64,000 nucleotides of DNA from Sphingomonas caeni (GTDB lineage Bacteria; Pseudomonadota; Alphaproteobacteria; Sphingomonadales; Sphingomonadaceae). The position numbers and the translations under genes were made by a program. Location of the stretch: assembly GCF_026013415.1 (NCBI RefSeq), contig NZ_JAPDOK010000002.1:1-64000 (forward strand). The letters run 5' to 3'. The notes beneath the pieces were generated by a model, which saw nothing but the letters and a program-made list of their open reading frames with translations, was not told the origin of the DNA and made no database searches. This document shows, one piece after another, positions 52,599-61,179 of this stretch (position 1 is the stretch's first letter; every line of letters begins with the position of its first letter).

Positions 52599-52855
52599 AC
52601 CTCCCGCCGATGCGCCACGCGCACCACCAGGATCAGCACGCGCTCATCCTCGATCCGCGCCACCACCCGGTAGTCCCCGATCCGCCAGCGCCAATATCCC
52701 GCATGCTCCCCAACCAGCGCGCTGCCCAGCGTGCGCGGGTCGTCGAGCACCGCGATCCGCTCCTCCAGCGTCCTGATGATCCGCGCCGTCACCGCTCGGT
52801 CGAGCTTCTTCAGTTCCTTCGCCGCCTCGGGCAGGAACTCAATCCTCCAGGCCAA
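52589..52855 (-). CDS. RelE/ParE family toxin
   Basis: 88 aa, TTG start, overlapping the antitoxin by 17 bp. The full RelE fold is present: MAWRIEFLPEAAKELKKLDR, a central helix RIIRTLEERIAVLDD, GYWRWRIGDYRVVARIEDER and VVRVAHRREVY with the C-terminal catalytic Arg/Tyr. It would cleave mRNA at the ribosome. Confidence 0.92.
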   Translation of the reverse strand: MAWRIEFLPEAAKELKKLDRAVTARIIRTLEERIAVLDDPRTLGSALVGEHAGYWRWRIGDYRVVARIEDERVLILVVRVAHRREVYR

Positions 52856-53057
52856 GCTCGGCCTTCAGATCGGCAAGCGGGATCGCGTCGCCGTCGCGGA
52901 AATCGCGCAGCCGCTCCTCGGCGAGGTAAAAATCCTCGAGATCGTCGAGATGCGCCACGATCGCTTCGCGCGCATAGAAGGTCTTGGTTCGCCCCGTCCG
53001 CGCCGCCAGCGCCTCCAGCCGCGCCTCGGTTTCCACATCGAGCCTGACCGCGAGCAT
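52839..53057 (-). CDS. RelB/DinJ-like ribbon-helix-helix antitoxin
   Basis: 72 aa. The ribbon-helix-helix N-terminus (MLAVRLDVETEARLEALAAR, TGRTKTFYAREAI) binds DNA. An acidic C-terminus (LEDFYLAEERLRDF) wraps the toxin. AAGGAG precedes the ATG. A perfect 16-bp palindrome lies 15 bp upstream, the probable operator. Confidence 0.92.
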   Translation of the reverse strand: MLAVRLDVETEARLEALAARTGRTKTFYAREAIVAHLDDLEDFYLAEERLRDFRDGDAIPLADLKAELGLED

Positions 53058-53071
53058 CGCATATCTCCTTC

Positions 53072-53087
53072 GCTATACATGTATAGC
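53072..53087. promoter_or_regulatory. Operator palindrome of the RelBE pair
   Basis: GCTATACATGTATAGC is a perfect 16-bp palindrome 15 bp before the antitoxin start, overlapping TATACA as a likely -10 box. Confidence 0.8.
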
Positions 53088-53116
53088 AACGGCATCGTTG
53101 GCGCAAGCATATGGAA

Positions 53117-53215
53117 GGCAAAAAAACCTTTCCTATTTGGATTTCGCCTGCTCCAAGCTCGTCAATGAGCAAGCGATCAGACCCCGCAGCCATCGCGCGC
53201 GCCGCTGGTGCCGCC
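53117..53215 (+). repeat. Duplicated leader plus gene start, copy 2
   Basis: Near-identical to 52168-52266, including CCTTTCCTATTTGGATT, GCTCCAAGCTCGT and the codons that follow. Confidence 0.85.
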
Positions 53216-54055
53216 GATCCCGTCACCTTCGTCGGACCGGTGCCCGAGCCGCTCCCCGAAAGCACCGGCACGCTCCTCCCGGCGGCGTCCAGCGCCACGC
53301 TCCCCGCCCCCGCTCTCGACGCCAACGGCTTCGATCCCGACGAATTCGAATGGCGCCCGGTTCCCCGCCGCCCGCGCGCCGATGGCTGGACGCCCGAGGT
53401 CCAGCGCGCCTTTGTCGAGGCGCTCGCCGATACCGGCATGGTCGAATCCGCCGCGCAGGCGGTGAACATGTCGGTCCAGAGCGCCTATCGCCTGCGCCAC
53501 GCGCCCGGCGGGGAGGGTCTCGCCCGCGCCTGGGACGCCGCGCTCGCTTATGCCGCCAATCGGCTTGCCGATATCGCCTTTCAGCGCGCGATCGAGGGGG
53601 TCGATATCCCCGTCTTCGATCGCGACGGATGCCGCATCGGCTCGAAGCGCAGCTATAATGACCGCCTGCTGATGTTCCTGCTGCGCGCCTATCGCCCGGA
53701 TCGCTTTCGCCTCGCCCATCTCGACACGCGCGCTGCCGACGAGCCGGCCCCGCCGCCCGCACCTGAACTCGCCACGGCGCTGGCCGCGCTGATGCCCGTC
53801 ACGCCCGCCGATCCGCACTTGCTGATGCCGCCCGAACGGCTCGAAGCGCTGGCCGACGGCGCCCGGGCCCGGGCCGAGGCTTATGACATCTATCCCGATC
53901 TGGACCGCGAGACCTATCAGCGCCGCATGATCGAGGAGGATCATCCCGTCGCGCATACGCGCCGCCGCCTGCGCCATGCCCGTGCGCGTGATCGCAATGA
54001 GGCCGATCGCGCCCTGCTGGCCGAGCTCGACGGTGAAACCCAGGGTGACGCATGA
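53165..54055 (+). CDS. HTH protein, terminase-small-subunit-like in part
   Basis: 296 aa from ATG 53165. After a Pro/Ala-rich N-terminus, an HTH region (VQRAFVEALADTGMVESAAQ, VNMSVQSAYRLR) resembles that of phage small terminases and related resolvase-like HTHs. The rest is helical (AWDAALAYAANRLADIAFQR, SYNDRLLMFLLRAYRPDRFR) with a charged tail. No phage genes are adjacent, so a terminase role is not supported. It is the intact copy of the gene truncated at 52224. Confidence 0.75.
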   Translation: MSKRSDPAAIARAAGAADPVTFVGPVPEPLPESTGTLLPAASSATLPAPALDANGFDPDEFEWRPVPRRPRADGWTPEVQRAFVEALADTGMVESAAQAVNMSVQSAYRLRHAPGGEGLARAWDAALAYAANRLADIAFQRAIEGVDIPVFDRDGCRIGSKRSYNDRLLMFLLRAYRPDRFRLAHLDTRAADEPAPPPAPELATALAALMPVTPADPHLLMPPERLEALADGARARAEAYDIYPDLDRETYQRRMIEEDHPVAHTRRRLRHARARDRNEADRALLAELDGETQGDA

Positions 54056-54128
54056 CGCCGCACTGGCCTAACTTTTGCCTAACCTTCCGCGATCCCTCTC
54101 GCCGCTCAATCTGCTACACCCTCACCCC

Positions 54129-54635
54129 ATGCGCTCCCGCAACCCCCTCTACGTCATGGCCAAGCCCCCGCCTGAGGCGCAGGCGGCGATCGCCGCCCTC
54201 CCCCGCAACGATCCCTCGCGCGGTCCCGAGCTCCTCCACGTCACCCTGCTCACCTTGTTCGATCTCCACCACGCCCCACCCGAATGGCTGCCCCAGGTCA
54301 TCGCCGCGCTCGACACGCTCGACGCTCCGGCCTTCCCCCTCGCCTTCGACCGGATCGAGAACCGCAAATGCGTCACGCTGCGCACCCGCGATCCGCTCGC
54401 CCAGGCCCGCGCCTTCCAGGCCGCGCTGGTCCGCCACCTGCTCGAGCGCAAGGCCCCGATGATGCTCGGCACCACGCCCGAGCCGCACCTCACGATCAAC
54501 TATCGCGGCGATCGGCTGCGCGCCCAGAAGATCGCGCCGATCGGCTGGACGGTGACGGAAATCCTGCTGATGGAAAGCGTGGTGGGCAAGACCACCCATG
54601 TCGAACATGGCCGATGGCGCCTCCGCGCGGCCTAG
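54129..54635 (+). CDS. 2'-5' RNA ligase family (2H phosphoesterase) protein
   Basis: 168 aa from ATG 54129. The two H-x-T motifs are LLHVTLLTLF (near residue 37) and EPHLTINYRG (near 116), about 80 residues apart as in ThpR-like 2H enzymes. It probably hydrolyses 2',3'-cyclic phosphates or ligates RNA ends. It starts 73 bp after the HTH gene. Confidence 0.87.
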   Translation: MRSRNPLYVMAKPPPEAQAAIAALPRNDPSRGPELLHVTLLTLFDLHHAPPEWLPQVIAALDTLDAPAFPLAFDRIENRKCVTLRTRDPLAQARAFQAALVRHLLERKAPMMLGTTPEPHLTINYRGDRLRAQKIAPIGWTVTEILLMESVVGKTTHVEHGRWRLRAA

Positions 54636-54659
54636 AGCGTATCGACATTCAACCTTCTT

Positions 54660-54823
54660 TCCTCCCTCGCTCGCAGAGCGGGGGAGGTGGCAGCGAAGCT
54701 GACGGAGGGGGCTCACCCCTATCGTCGCGCCCAGGGTGGGTGGTGAAGCCCCCTCCACCACCCACCTTCGCTCCGCTACGGCGGGCGGTCCCCCTCCCCC
54801 GCGGGTGCCCTGCGGGGGAGGAA
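54660..54823. repeat. Palindromic intergenic repeat, family A, copy 7
   Basis: TCCTCCCTCGCTCGCAGAGC and a right arm CCCGCGGGTGCCCTGCGGGG, with CTCCACCACCCACC inside; about 164 bp. Confidence 0.85.
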
Positions 54824-54950
54824 TCAACGTCGAATGTCGATACGGCCTAGGCCCCGGCGCGTCCGATTTATCTCCCGCCGACAACATGATAGAATGGCCA
54901 CGCGGCCCCGGCAGCCCTCGCCCCGGCCCGCCGCGCAAGGGAGAGCCCCC

Positions 54951-55841
54951 ATGCCCCGCCTGCTCCGCCACCTCCTCCTCGCCGCCGCCCTCCTCGCCCC
55001 CGCCGCGGCGCACGCGCAGGACGCGCCGGCCGCCGACGGCCAGATCGTCGTCACCGGTGTGCGCCCGGACAAGGCGGCGATCCAGAGCTTCGTCGATGCG
55101 ACGGTCCCGCGCCTGCCCGGCCAGGACCAGCTCGCGCGCTTCCACTGGGCGATCTGCCCGGTCGCGGCGGGCATGCTCCCCGAACAGGCCGCCGCGGTCG
55201 CGAAGCGCATCCGCTCGGTCGCGCGCGCGGCGCATATCGATGTCGCGGACGAGGGCTGCGCCCCCAATCTCTTCGTCATCGTCACCTCGGACAAGCCGGG
55301 CTTCCTCGCCGCGCTCGCGAAAAGCCGCCCCGAATATTTCGGGGGCCTGTCGCGCGAGCAGCGCCGCGCGCTCGCCGATCCCGCCAACCCCGTCGCCGCC
55401 TGGCATCTGGCCGGCGCGCCGCTCGACGCCGCCGGCCAGCCGCTCGACTATGACGCGGACGGGGGCTTCTACGTCAACCGCACCACGCGCCCGCCCAGCC
55501 GCATCGCCTTCGCGGCCCGCCCGCAATTCGCCGCCGCGATCGTGGTGATCGATGCGCGCGCGCTCGACGGCCTCACCACGATCCAGCTCGCCGATTATGC
55601 CGCGATGCGCACCCTGGTCGCGAGCGATCCCGCCAGACTCGGCGATACTCCCGCGCCCACCATCCTGCGCATCATCGGCGCCCCGATGGGCAGCGAAATC
55701 CCGCTCACCCTCACCAGCTGGGATCTGGGCGTGCTCAAATCCTTCTATGCGAGCGATCCGAAAGTATCGGCCGCCTCGCAGCGCTCCGACGTCCGGCGGC
55801 GGCTGGCATCCGAGCTGGGCGGCGAAGGCGCGCGGAACTAA
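54951..55841 (+). CDS. Secreted hypothetical protein
   Basis: 296 aa from ATG 54951, preceded by AGGGAGAG. A signal peptide (RLLRHLLLAAALLAPAAAHA) is cleaved near AHA-QD. The N-terminal IVVTGVRPDKAAIQSFV is like the start of many sphingomonad periplasmic proteins. Two cysteines (WAICP, EGCAP) may form a disulfide. No catalytic motif is seen. The rest is a single domain of about 250 residues with no recognised family. Confidence 0.72.
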   Translation: MPRLLRHLLLAAALLAPAAAHAQDAPAADGQIVVTGVRPDKAAIQSFVDATVPRLPGQDQLARFHWAICPVAAGMLPEQAAAVAKRIRSVARAAHIDVADEGCAPNLFVIVTSDKPGFLAALAKSRPEYFGGLSREQRRALADPANPVAAWHLAGAPLDAAGQPLDYDADGGFYVNRTTRPPSRIAFAARPQFAAAIVVIDARALDGLTTIQLADYAAMRTLVASDPARLGDTPAPTILRIIGAPMGSEIPLTLTSWDLGVLKSFYASDPKVSAASQRSDVRRRLASELGGEGARN

Positions 55842-55851
55842 CCTATCGATC

Positions 55852-55934
55852 GTCATCCCGGCGAAAGCCGGGACCCAGAGCCAAGCAGTGCATCGCTTGT
55901 GACCCTGGGTCCCGGCCTTCGCCGGGATGACGGT
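55852..55934. repeat. Family B inverted repeat, between same-strand genes
   Basis: TCATCCCGGCGAAAGCCGGG and the inverse CCCGGCCTTCGCCGGGATGA flank about 25 bp. Confidence 0.85.
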
Positions 55935-56001
55935 GCCACAGCTTGACTTGACCGGAACAAATATAGAACATGCCGCGCGAGCCAGTCGCCGGAGCCCCGC
56001 C

Positions 56002-56472
56002 ATGTCCGATCATTGCCCCGATTTCGATTTCCAGCAGGGAAGCTGGCGCGTGAGGCATCGCCGGCTCCGGGCGCGGCTGGCGGGCTGCACCGATTGGGAT
56101 GAATTCGACGGCACCTGCGAGCAGCGGCCCGTGCTCGGCGGCAACGGCAATATCGAGGATAATCTGCTGCACCTGCCCGGCGGCAGCTATCGCGCGGTGG
56201 CGCTGCGCGCGTTCGATCCGGCCAGCCGCCGCTGGGCGATCTGGTGGCTCGATGACCGCGCGCCGCACGCGCTCGAAATCCCCGTGACCGGCGGGTTCGA
56301 GGGGGGTGTCGGCACCTTCCTCGCCGATGACGTGCTCGATGGCCGTCCGATCCGCATCCGCTTGCTCTGGCTCGCCACCGATACCGATACGCCGCGCTGG
56401 GAACAGGCCTTCTCGGCGGATGGCGGCCAGAGCTGGGAGACCAACTGGACGATGGACTTCATGCGCGCCTGA
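56002..56472 (+). CDS. Hypothetical protein (DUF1579-like fold)
   Basis: 156 aa from ATG 56002. It begins CPDFDFQQGSWRVRHRRLRA and continues with WDEFDGTCEQRPVLGGNGNI and FDPASRRWAIWWLDDR. These are typical of small beta-barrel proteins that follow a lipocalin-like pattern (QGSW ... GxG). It is predicted cytoplasmic. The family placement is inference. Confidence 0.72.
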   Translation: MSDHCPDFDFQQGSWRVRHRRLRARLAGCTDWDEFDGTCEQRPVLGGNGNIEDNLLHLPGGSYRAVALRAFDPASRRWAIWWLDDRAPHALEIPVTGGFEGGVGTFLADDVLDGRPIRIRLLWLATDTDTPRWEQAFSADGGQSWETNWTMDFMRA

Positions 56473-56540
56473 GTGCGGGGTGCGACGCGCTGCCCTGGCG
56501 ACAACTTCCCCAACTTCCGCTGGACCGCTAGCATCTGCCC

Positions 56541-56951
56541 ATGCCCCAATCCCTCGCCCATATCGCCCTGGTCGTCCGCGATTATGACGAGGCCATCGCC
56601 TTCTATGTCGGCACGCTCGGCTTCACGCTGGTGGCGGACGAATATCAGCCCGAGCAGGACAAGCGCTGGGTGCTGATCCGCCCGCCGGGCGCACCCGAAA
56701 GCGCGACGACGATCCTCCTCGCCCGCGCCGCCACGCCCGAACAGGAGCGCTTCATCGGCGATCAGGCGGGCGGCCGCGTCTTCCTCTTCCTGCGCACCGA
56801 CGATTTCGACCGCGATTACGCCGCCTATGCCAGGGCCGGGATCGAATTCGTCCGCCCGCCGGCCGTGGCGCCCTATGGCAAGGTCGCGGTCTTTCTCGAC
56901 CTGTACGGCAATCGCTGGGACCTGATCGAGTTCAGCGACGGCCGGGAATGA
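56541..56951 (+). CDS. VOC (glyoxalase/bleomycin resistance) family protein
   Basis: 136 aa. Beta-alpha-beta-beta-beta units are typical of VOC: QSLAHIALVVRDYDEAIAFY with His7, and FLDLYGNRWDLIEFSD with the C-terminal Glu metal ligand. It is probably a metal-dependent lyase or binding protein; the substrate is unknown. Confidence 0.88.
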   Translation: MPQSLAHIALVVRDYDEAIAFYVGTLGFTLVADEYQPEQDKRWVLIRPPGAPESATTILLARAATPEQERFIGDQAGGRVFLFLRTDDFDRDYAAYARAGIEFVRPPAVAPYGKVAVFLDLYGNRWDLIEFSDGRE

Positions 56952-56967
56952 CCAGGATGGATCCGTC

Positions 56968-58410
56968 CTAGAACAGCCCCGGCACCTCGCGCTGCGCGGT
57001 GCTCGGCCGTTCGGGGGCGAGCAGCTCGAGCGGCGCGGCCTCGCGCAGCGCCAGCGTGCCCTGCCCGCCGCCGCTGCTGATCGCGGTGCAGGCGCGGCCT
57101 GCAAGGAAGTCGAGCGCGGCGCGGGTCGAGGCTTCGAGCGGGTCGCCCATCGGGTGGGCGAGGTCGTCGCTCGCGCGGCAGCTCGCCTCGACGGTCCCGG
57201 ACAGGCCGTTGAAATAGGCGCCCTGGTGGCTGGCATTCTCGGTCGCGAAGGCGATCACGCGCAGCCGGTCGTCGCACGCCGCCCGGTCGATCGCGATCTG
57301 GCCGACCGGCTTGCCATAGGTATTGGTGCCGATCAGGCCGGCATTGGCGTGGAGATAGGGGATCTGGGCGTTGATCGTCAGCTCGCTCGCCGAGGCCGTC
57401 CCGCCGGTGCCGATAAAGGCGATGCGGGTGGGGGCCACCGATTGCGCCTGGGGCGAGAAGTAGCGCGTCTCGTTATACGCCGATTTGGAGGCGCGGAAGG
57501 TGGTGAAGTCGAGCACCTGCGAGGTCGTCCGGCTGCGCCCGAGCAGGTCGCCGATCAGCTCGGAGATCGAGACGAGCCCGCCGCCATTGTAGCGCAGGTC
57601 GATGACGATGTCGGTCACGCCCGCGTTGCGGAAGCTCAGGAACGCCGCGCGCAGCTCGGGGTCGGCGGGGGTGATGAAGGTGCGCAGGTTGACATAGCCA
57701 TATTGATGTCCGCCCTCGGTGATGATCTTGGCGCCGTAGCGGCTCGAGACCGGATCGAGCGAATAATCGGCCTTGCTCACCGTCAGGTTGCGCGTGCCGC
57801 CCGCATCGGTGACACGCAGCACGCGGGTCGTGCCCGCGGTGCTCGGCCCCAGCGCGTCGCTGACCGCCTGGGCGCCGCCCGAGGTCATCAGCGCGTCCAC
57901 CGTCTGCAGGTTGGAGGCATTGGTACCGATCGCGAGGATCTCGGTCCCGCGGTCGATCCCCGCGGCCAGCGCCGGGGCGCCCTCGAACGCCTCGGCCACG
58001 AACACCCGGCGCGCGCCGGTATCGTAGGAGAGGCGGATGCCGAAGCCGGCGCTCGATCCGGAGGAATAATAGGCATTCTCCTCGGCGATCGAGGTGAGGT
58101 AGGTGAAGAAACGGTCGCGGCCCTGGCTGCGCGCGGTCGCGGTCAGCGCGTCGATATAGGCTTCGACGCTCGTATAGGGTGCGGGATTGAGGCTCGCGGG
58201 CAGGGTCTCGGGGAAGAGATACCATTCGTTGAGCTGCGCGAACGCCCAGTTCTGCCGTTCGGTCAGCGAGCAGCCGTTCGCGGTCGGCGTCGGGCTGCCC
58301 CCGCCGCCGCCGCTACCGCCGCCGATGCTGCCGCTTCCGCCGCCGCTGCATGCCGAAAGCATCGCGGCCAGGCTGACCATCGCTCCGAAACGCCGAAACT
58401 TCACGCTCAC
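56968..58410 (-). CDS. S41 family peptidase, lipoprotein
   Basis: 480 aa, GTG start. The lipobox MLSAC gives Cys21, followed by a Gly/Ser-rich linker. A PDZ-like region (ARRVFVAEAFEGAPALAAGI) precedes the tail-specific protease core. GGTASASELT (near residue 340) supplies the nucleophile Ser, and NTYGKPVGQ about 27 residues later supplies the Lys. It is a periplasmic endopeptidase, possibly trimming C-termini. It converges with the VOC gene. Confidence 0.88.
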   Translation of the reverse strand: MSVKFRRFGAMVSLAAMLSACSGGGSGSIGGGSGGGGGSPTPTANGCSLTERQNWAFAQLNEWYLFPETLPASLNPAPYTSVEAYIDALTATARSQGRDRFFTYLTSIAEENAYYSSGSSAGFGIRLSYDTGARRVFVAEAFEGAPALAAGIDRGTEILAIGTNASNLQTVDALMTSGGAQAVSDALGPSTAGTTRVLRVTDAGGTRNLTVSKADYSLDPVSSRYGAKIITEGGHQYGYVNLRTFITPADPELRAAFLSFRNAGVTDIVIDLRYNGGGLVSISELIGDLLGRSRTTSQVLDFTTFRASKSAYNETRYFSPQAQSVAPTRIAFIGTGGTASASELTINAQIPYLHANAGLIGTNTYGKPVGQIAIDRAACDDRLRVIAFATENASHQGAYFNGLSGTVEASCRASDDLAHPMGDPLEASTRAALDFLAGRACTAISSGGGQGTLALREAAPLELLAPERPSTAQREVPGLF

Positions 58411-58464
58411 TTCTCCTGTTTCCTCAAGCGCTTATCCGCGCATTACGGCAATAGTCAGGCGGGT

Positions 58465-58896
58465 TCATATCCATCCCGGCGCATGGACGAGTTCGAGCTT
58501 CATCCCGTCCGGATCCTCGAAGAATACAGCATAATAGTCCCCCGAATATTCGGGATAATGCGCCGGCGCGTCCAGCACCGGGATCCCCCGCTCGACCAGC
58601 AGCGCGTGGAGCCGGTCGACATCCTCGCGGCTGTCGGCGCGCCATGCCAGATGGTGGAGCCCGGGGGCGTAGCGATGGTGGCGATGCCCGGCCTCGGCTG
58701 GATCGCAGGCCCGCAAGCCCAGCGATGCCCCGCGCCCGTCGCCGGGTCCGCGCAGGTCCCACTCGTAACCGCCGCTATCCTTGACCTGGGTGTAGCCGAG
58801 AAATTCGAGCACCGGGCCGTAGACCGCCTTCGACGCCTCGAGGTCGGTTACGTTCAGGTCGATATGATGCACGCCGCCGCGGATGATTCCGGTCAT
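58465..58896 (-). CDS. VOC family protein
   Basis: 143 aa from ATG 58896, with AGGAGAGG upstream; the track upstream of this is non-coding. It reads GVHHIDLNVTDLEASKAVYG with His10, GLHHLAWRADSREDVDRLHA, and VFFEDPDGMKLELVHAPGW ending in Glu. This arrangement is typical of VOC metal sites. The substrate is unknown; relatives are lactoylglutathione lyase-like. Confidence 0.85.
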   Translation of the reverse strand: MTGIIRGGVHHIDLNVTDLEASKAVYGPVLEFLGYTQVKDSGGYEWDLRGPGDGRGASLGLRACDPAEAGHRHHRYAPGLHHLAWRADSREDVDRLHALLVERGIPVLDAPAHYPEYSGDYYAVFFEDPDGMKLELVHAPGWI

Positions 58897-59002
58897 GTCG
58901 CCTCTCCTGAAGCGGTTATGCCGCAGCGCGTGGCGACAAGTCCATTGCGCGCTCGTTCCAATGGCGTAACAGTGGCGGCGCCGCGCACAGGGGAGAGTGC
59001 GA

Positions 59003-59425
59003 ATGAGCCGGACCCAGGCCAATGCCGATCGCGTTCGTCATGCCTATGCCCAGTGGCACGAGACGCGGGGCGGCAGCCCCGAGCTGTTTCTCGAGATGAT
59101 GGCGCAGGATGTGCGGATGAACACCGTGCTCGATCCGCCCGAACTTCATCCGCTGGCGCACGAGCGCGTCGGGATCGAGAATGCCCGCGACTATCTCGTC
59201 TCGCTCGTCCTCAATCTCGAGATGATCGAATTCCCGACCGAGGAGGTGGTGGCGCAGGGCGACACCGTCGTCTGGATCGGCAGCTGCCGCTGGCGCGACC
59301 GCAAGACCGGCGCCGAAACGGGCACCGCCAAGGTCGATATCTGGCGGTTCGAGGACGGCAAGGCGGTCAGCGTGATGGAGATGTTCGACACGCTCGGCTT
59401 CGCGCGGCTCAACGGGCTGATCTGA
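59003..59425 (+). CDS. SnoaL/NTF2-like protein
   Basis: 140 aa from ATG 59003, with GGGGAGA at 6 bp. One NTF2-like cone fold is seen: ADRVRHAYAQWHETRGGSPE, a core VVAQGDTVVWIGSCRWRDRK, and a C-terminal KVDIWRFEDGKAVSVMEMFD. This family includes cyclases, isomerases and inert folds, so no substrate is assigned. Confidence 0.82.
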   Translation: MSRTQANADRVRHAYAQWHETRGGSPELFLEMMAQDVRMNTVLDPPELHPLAHERVGIENARDYLVSLVLNLEMIEFPTEEVVAQGDTVVWIGSCRWRDRKTGAETGTAKVDIWRFEDGKAVSVMEMFDTLGFARLNGLI

Positions 59426-59445
59426 GCGGGCAGGCGCGCCGTCTC

Positions 59446-59754
59446 TCAGCGCTTGCGCACGAACTCGGCGCGCAGCACCAGCCCCCTGATGCCCTCATAG
59501 CGGCAGTCGATCTCCTGCGGGTCGCCGGTCAACCGGATCGACTTGATCAGCGTGCCGCGCTTGAGCGTTTGCCCGGCGCCCTTGACGGTCAGATCCTTGA
59601 TCAGCGTCACCTGATCGCCATCGGCAAGCAGATTGCCCACCGCGTCGCGGACCTCCACCGCATCGGCGGACCCGGCCTTGGCCGCGGCCTCGGCGGCGCT
59701 GATCCATTCGCCGCTCGCCTCGTCATAGACGAACGCGTCTTCGTCGCCGGCCAT
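59446..59754 (-). CDS. PhnA/YjdM-like protein lacking the zinc ribbon
   Basis: 102 aa. The C-terminal PhnA domain is clear: VRDAVGNLLADGDQVTLIKD, LTVKGAGQTLKRGTLIKSIR and EIDCRYEGIRGLVLRAEFVR. The usual N-terminal four-cysteine zinc ribbon of E. coli YjdM is absent; a short acidic segment (GDEDAFVYDEASGEWISAAE) replaces it. The phosphonate link of the family is historical, and its real role is unknown. Confidence 0.82.
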   Translation of the reverse strand: MAGDEDAFVYDEASGEWISAAEAAAKAGSADAVEVRDAVGNLLADGDQVTLIKDLTVKGAGQTLKRGTLIKSIRLTGDPQEIDCRYEGIRGLVLRAEFVRKR

Positions 59755-59760
59755 CCGGGG

Positions 59761-59886
59761 TCAGGCCTTGATCGTCACGATGCCGACCGGCTTGTCCTTG
59801 GTCGAGGAGTTGGCGGCGATCGTCTTGACCTTTTCCGCCTTGGGCTTGCGCGCTTCGCGGTTCGATTTCTTCTGGCTCTTGGCCAT
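59761..59886 (-). CDS. Small basic protein, 41 aa
   Basis: 41 codons from ATG 59886, starting MAKSQKKSNREARKPKAEKV and ending KPVGIVTIKA. One third of the residues are Lys or Arg. It lies 6 bp upstream of the PhnA-like start and is probably cotranscribed with it. Similar short Lys-rich proteins are widely conserved in sphingomonads; nucleic-acid binding is a guess from the charge. Confidence 0.7.
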   Translation of the reverse strand: MAKSQKKSNREARKPKAEKVKTIAANSSTKDKPVGIVTIKA

Positions 59887-59974
59887 GATGTTTCCTTCAC
59901 GGGCGGGGCGCCCGTCACCCCCTTACGCCAGAAGCGGTTTCGCGTCGCGCGCAAACCTGCCATGCCGCCCGGTG

Positions 59975-60586
59975 ATGCTCCCGTCGCTGATCATCGTCGA
60001 TGATTTCCTGAGCGATCCGCACGGCTTTCGCCGCCGGGCGCTGGCGCTCGATTATGATCCGCGGGCCAAGAAGGGCAATTATCCCGGCCTGATGTCGGGC
60101 GGGCCGCTGGAGATCGCCGGGCTCGACGCGGCGGTCTCGGCGCGCGCCGGGGTCAAGCTTCAGCCGGCGGCGGGAACGATGCACCAATATTGCCGGCTGA
60201 CGCTCAAGGGCGATGCCGGGCGCAGCGGGGTGCATATCGACCCGGCCTATTATTCGGGCATCCTCTATCTCAACCTGCCCGACCAGTGCCGCGGCGGCAC
60301 CGATTTCTTCCGTCACAAGCCGACCGGGCTCGACGGCGTGCCCACCACCGATATCGCGCTCGCCGCGACCGGCTATTCGGATCCGAACCGCCTGATCGAG
60401 GAGGTCGTCAACGCCGACACGCTCAAGCCCGCGCGCTGGGAAAAGACGATGACGGTGCCGATGCGCTTCAACCGGCTGATCCTGTTCAGCCCCTGGCTGT
60501 TCCACAATGCCGCCCCGGGCTTTGGCGATCGTCCCGAGACCGGGCGGCTCGTGCACCTGATGTTCTTCGCGGCGGCAACGGTCTGA
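59975..60586 (+). CDS. DUF6445-like protein, possible Fe(II)/2OG oxygenase
   Basis: 203 aa from ATG 59975; a GTG one codon earlier is possible. SGVHIDPAYYSGILYLNLPD supplies an H-x-D motif near residue 88 and WLFHNAAPGFGDRPETGRLV supplies the distal His and Arg. This is the order of ligands in the double-stranded beta-helix of 2-oxoglutarate dioxygenases. The substrate is unknown. It is divergent from the small basic protein. Confidence 0.72.
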   Translation: MLPSLIIVDDFLSDPHGFRRRALALDYDPRAKKGNYPGLMSGGPLEIAGLDAAVSARAGVKLQPAAGTMHQYCRLTLKGDAGRSGVHIDPAYYSGILYLNLPDQCRGGTDFFRHKPTGLDGVPTTDIALAATGYSDPNRLIEEVVNADTLKPARWEKTMTVPMRFNRLILFSPWLFHNAAPGFGDRPETGRLVHLMFFAAATV

Positions 60587-60720
60587 GGCTTGGCGCCGCT
60601 TCTGCGTGAATGGCGATTTCAATTGGCTCGACGGGGAATAGCGATTAGGCCCAAAGCTCCGGATGCAGGCAAGAAACCTGCAAGAAGGCGATAGTATCGG
60701 CGGCGAGGAGAGAGCGCTTC

Positions 60721-61179
60721 GTGACCGGGGAAGGTCGGAATCCCGCGTTGCTGTTCAGGGTCCGGACCCGGCTGTGCGCCTTGCCGATCGCTAATATCTT
60801 CGAAACGATGCGCCCGCTTCCTGTCGAACGCGTCGCCGCCGCCCCCGATTTCGTGCTGGGCGTGGCGCTGATCCGGGGCCTGCCCACCCCGGTGGTCGAT
60901 GCCGGCGCGCTGATCGGGGCGAGCGAGCCCGCCGACTTCAACCGCTATGTGACGCTGCGTTCGGGCGAGTCCGGCGTGGCGCTAGCGGTCGAAGAAGTGC
61001 TGGGCGTGCGCGATCTGCCGCCCGCCTCGCTGCGCAAGCTGCCGCCGCTGCTGCGCGAGGCGAGCGTCGAGATTCTGTCGGCGCTGGGCGCGCTCGATGC
61101 CGAGCTGCTGACGATGCTCAAGCTCGCACGGACGCTCACCGACCGCGTCGCGCAGGGGCTGGCGGGAGGCGCCGCATGA
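60721..61179 (+). CDS. CheW-like chemotaxis coupling protein (first of two)
   Basis: 152 aa, GTG start. The CheW fold is visible (LFRVRTRLCALPIANIFETM, VLGVALIRGLPTPVVDAGAL, VALAVEEVLGVRDLPPASLR). It links receptors to a CheA kinase. The stop overlaps the cheR start by 4 bp (ATGA). It is the first gene of the operon; no CheA is in the window. Confidence 0.88.
   Translation: MTGEGRNPALLFRVRTRLCALPIANIFETMRPLPVERVAAAPDFVLGVALIRGLPTPVVDAGALIGASEPADFNRYVTLRSGESGVALAVEEVLGVRDLPPASLRKLPPLLREASVEILSALGALDAELLTMLKLARTLTDRVAQGLAGGAA

Noticed and set aside
52224-54055. Prophage remnant, because of terminase-small-subunit-like HTH proteins
   Set aside because: No large terminase, portal, capsid, tail, integrase or lysis gene is near. 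The resemblance is limited to the HTH.
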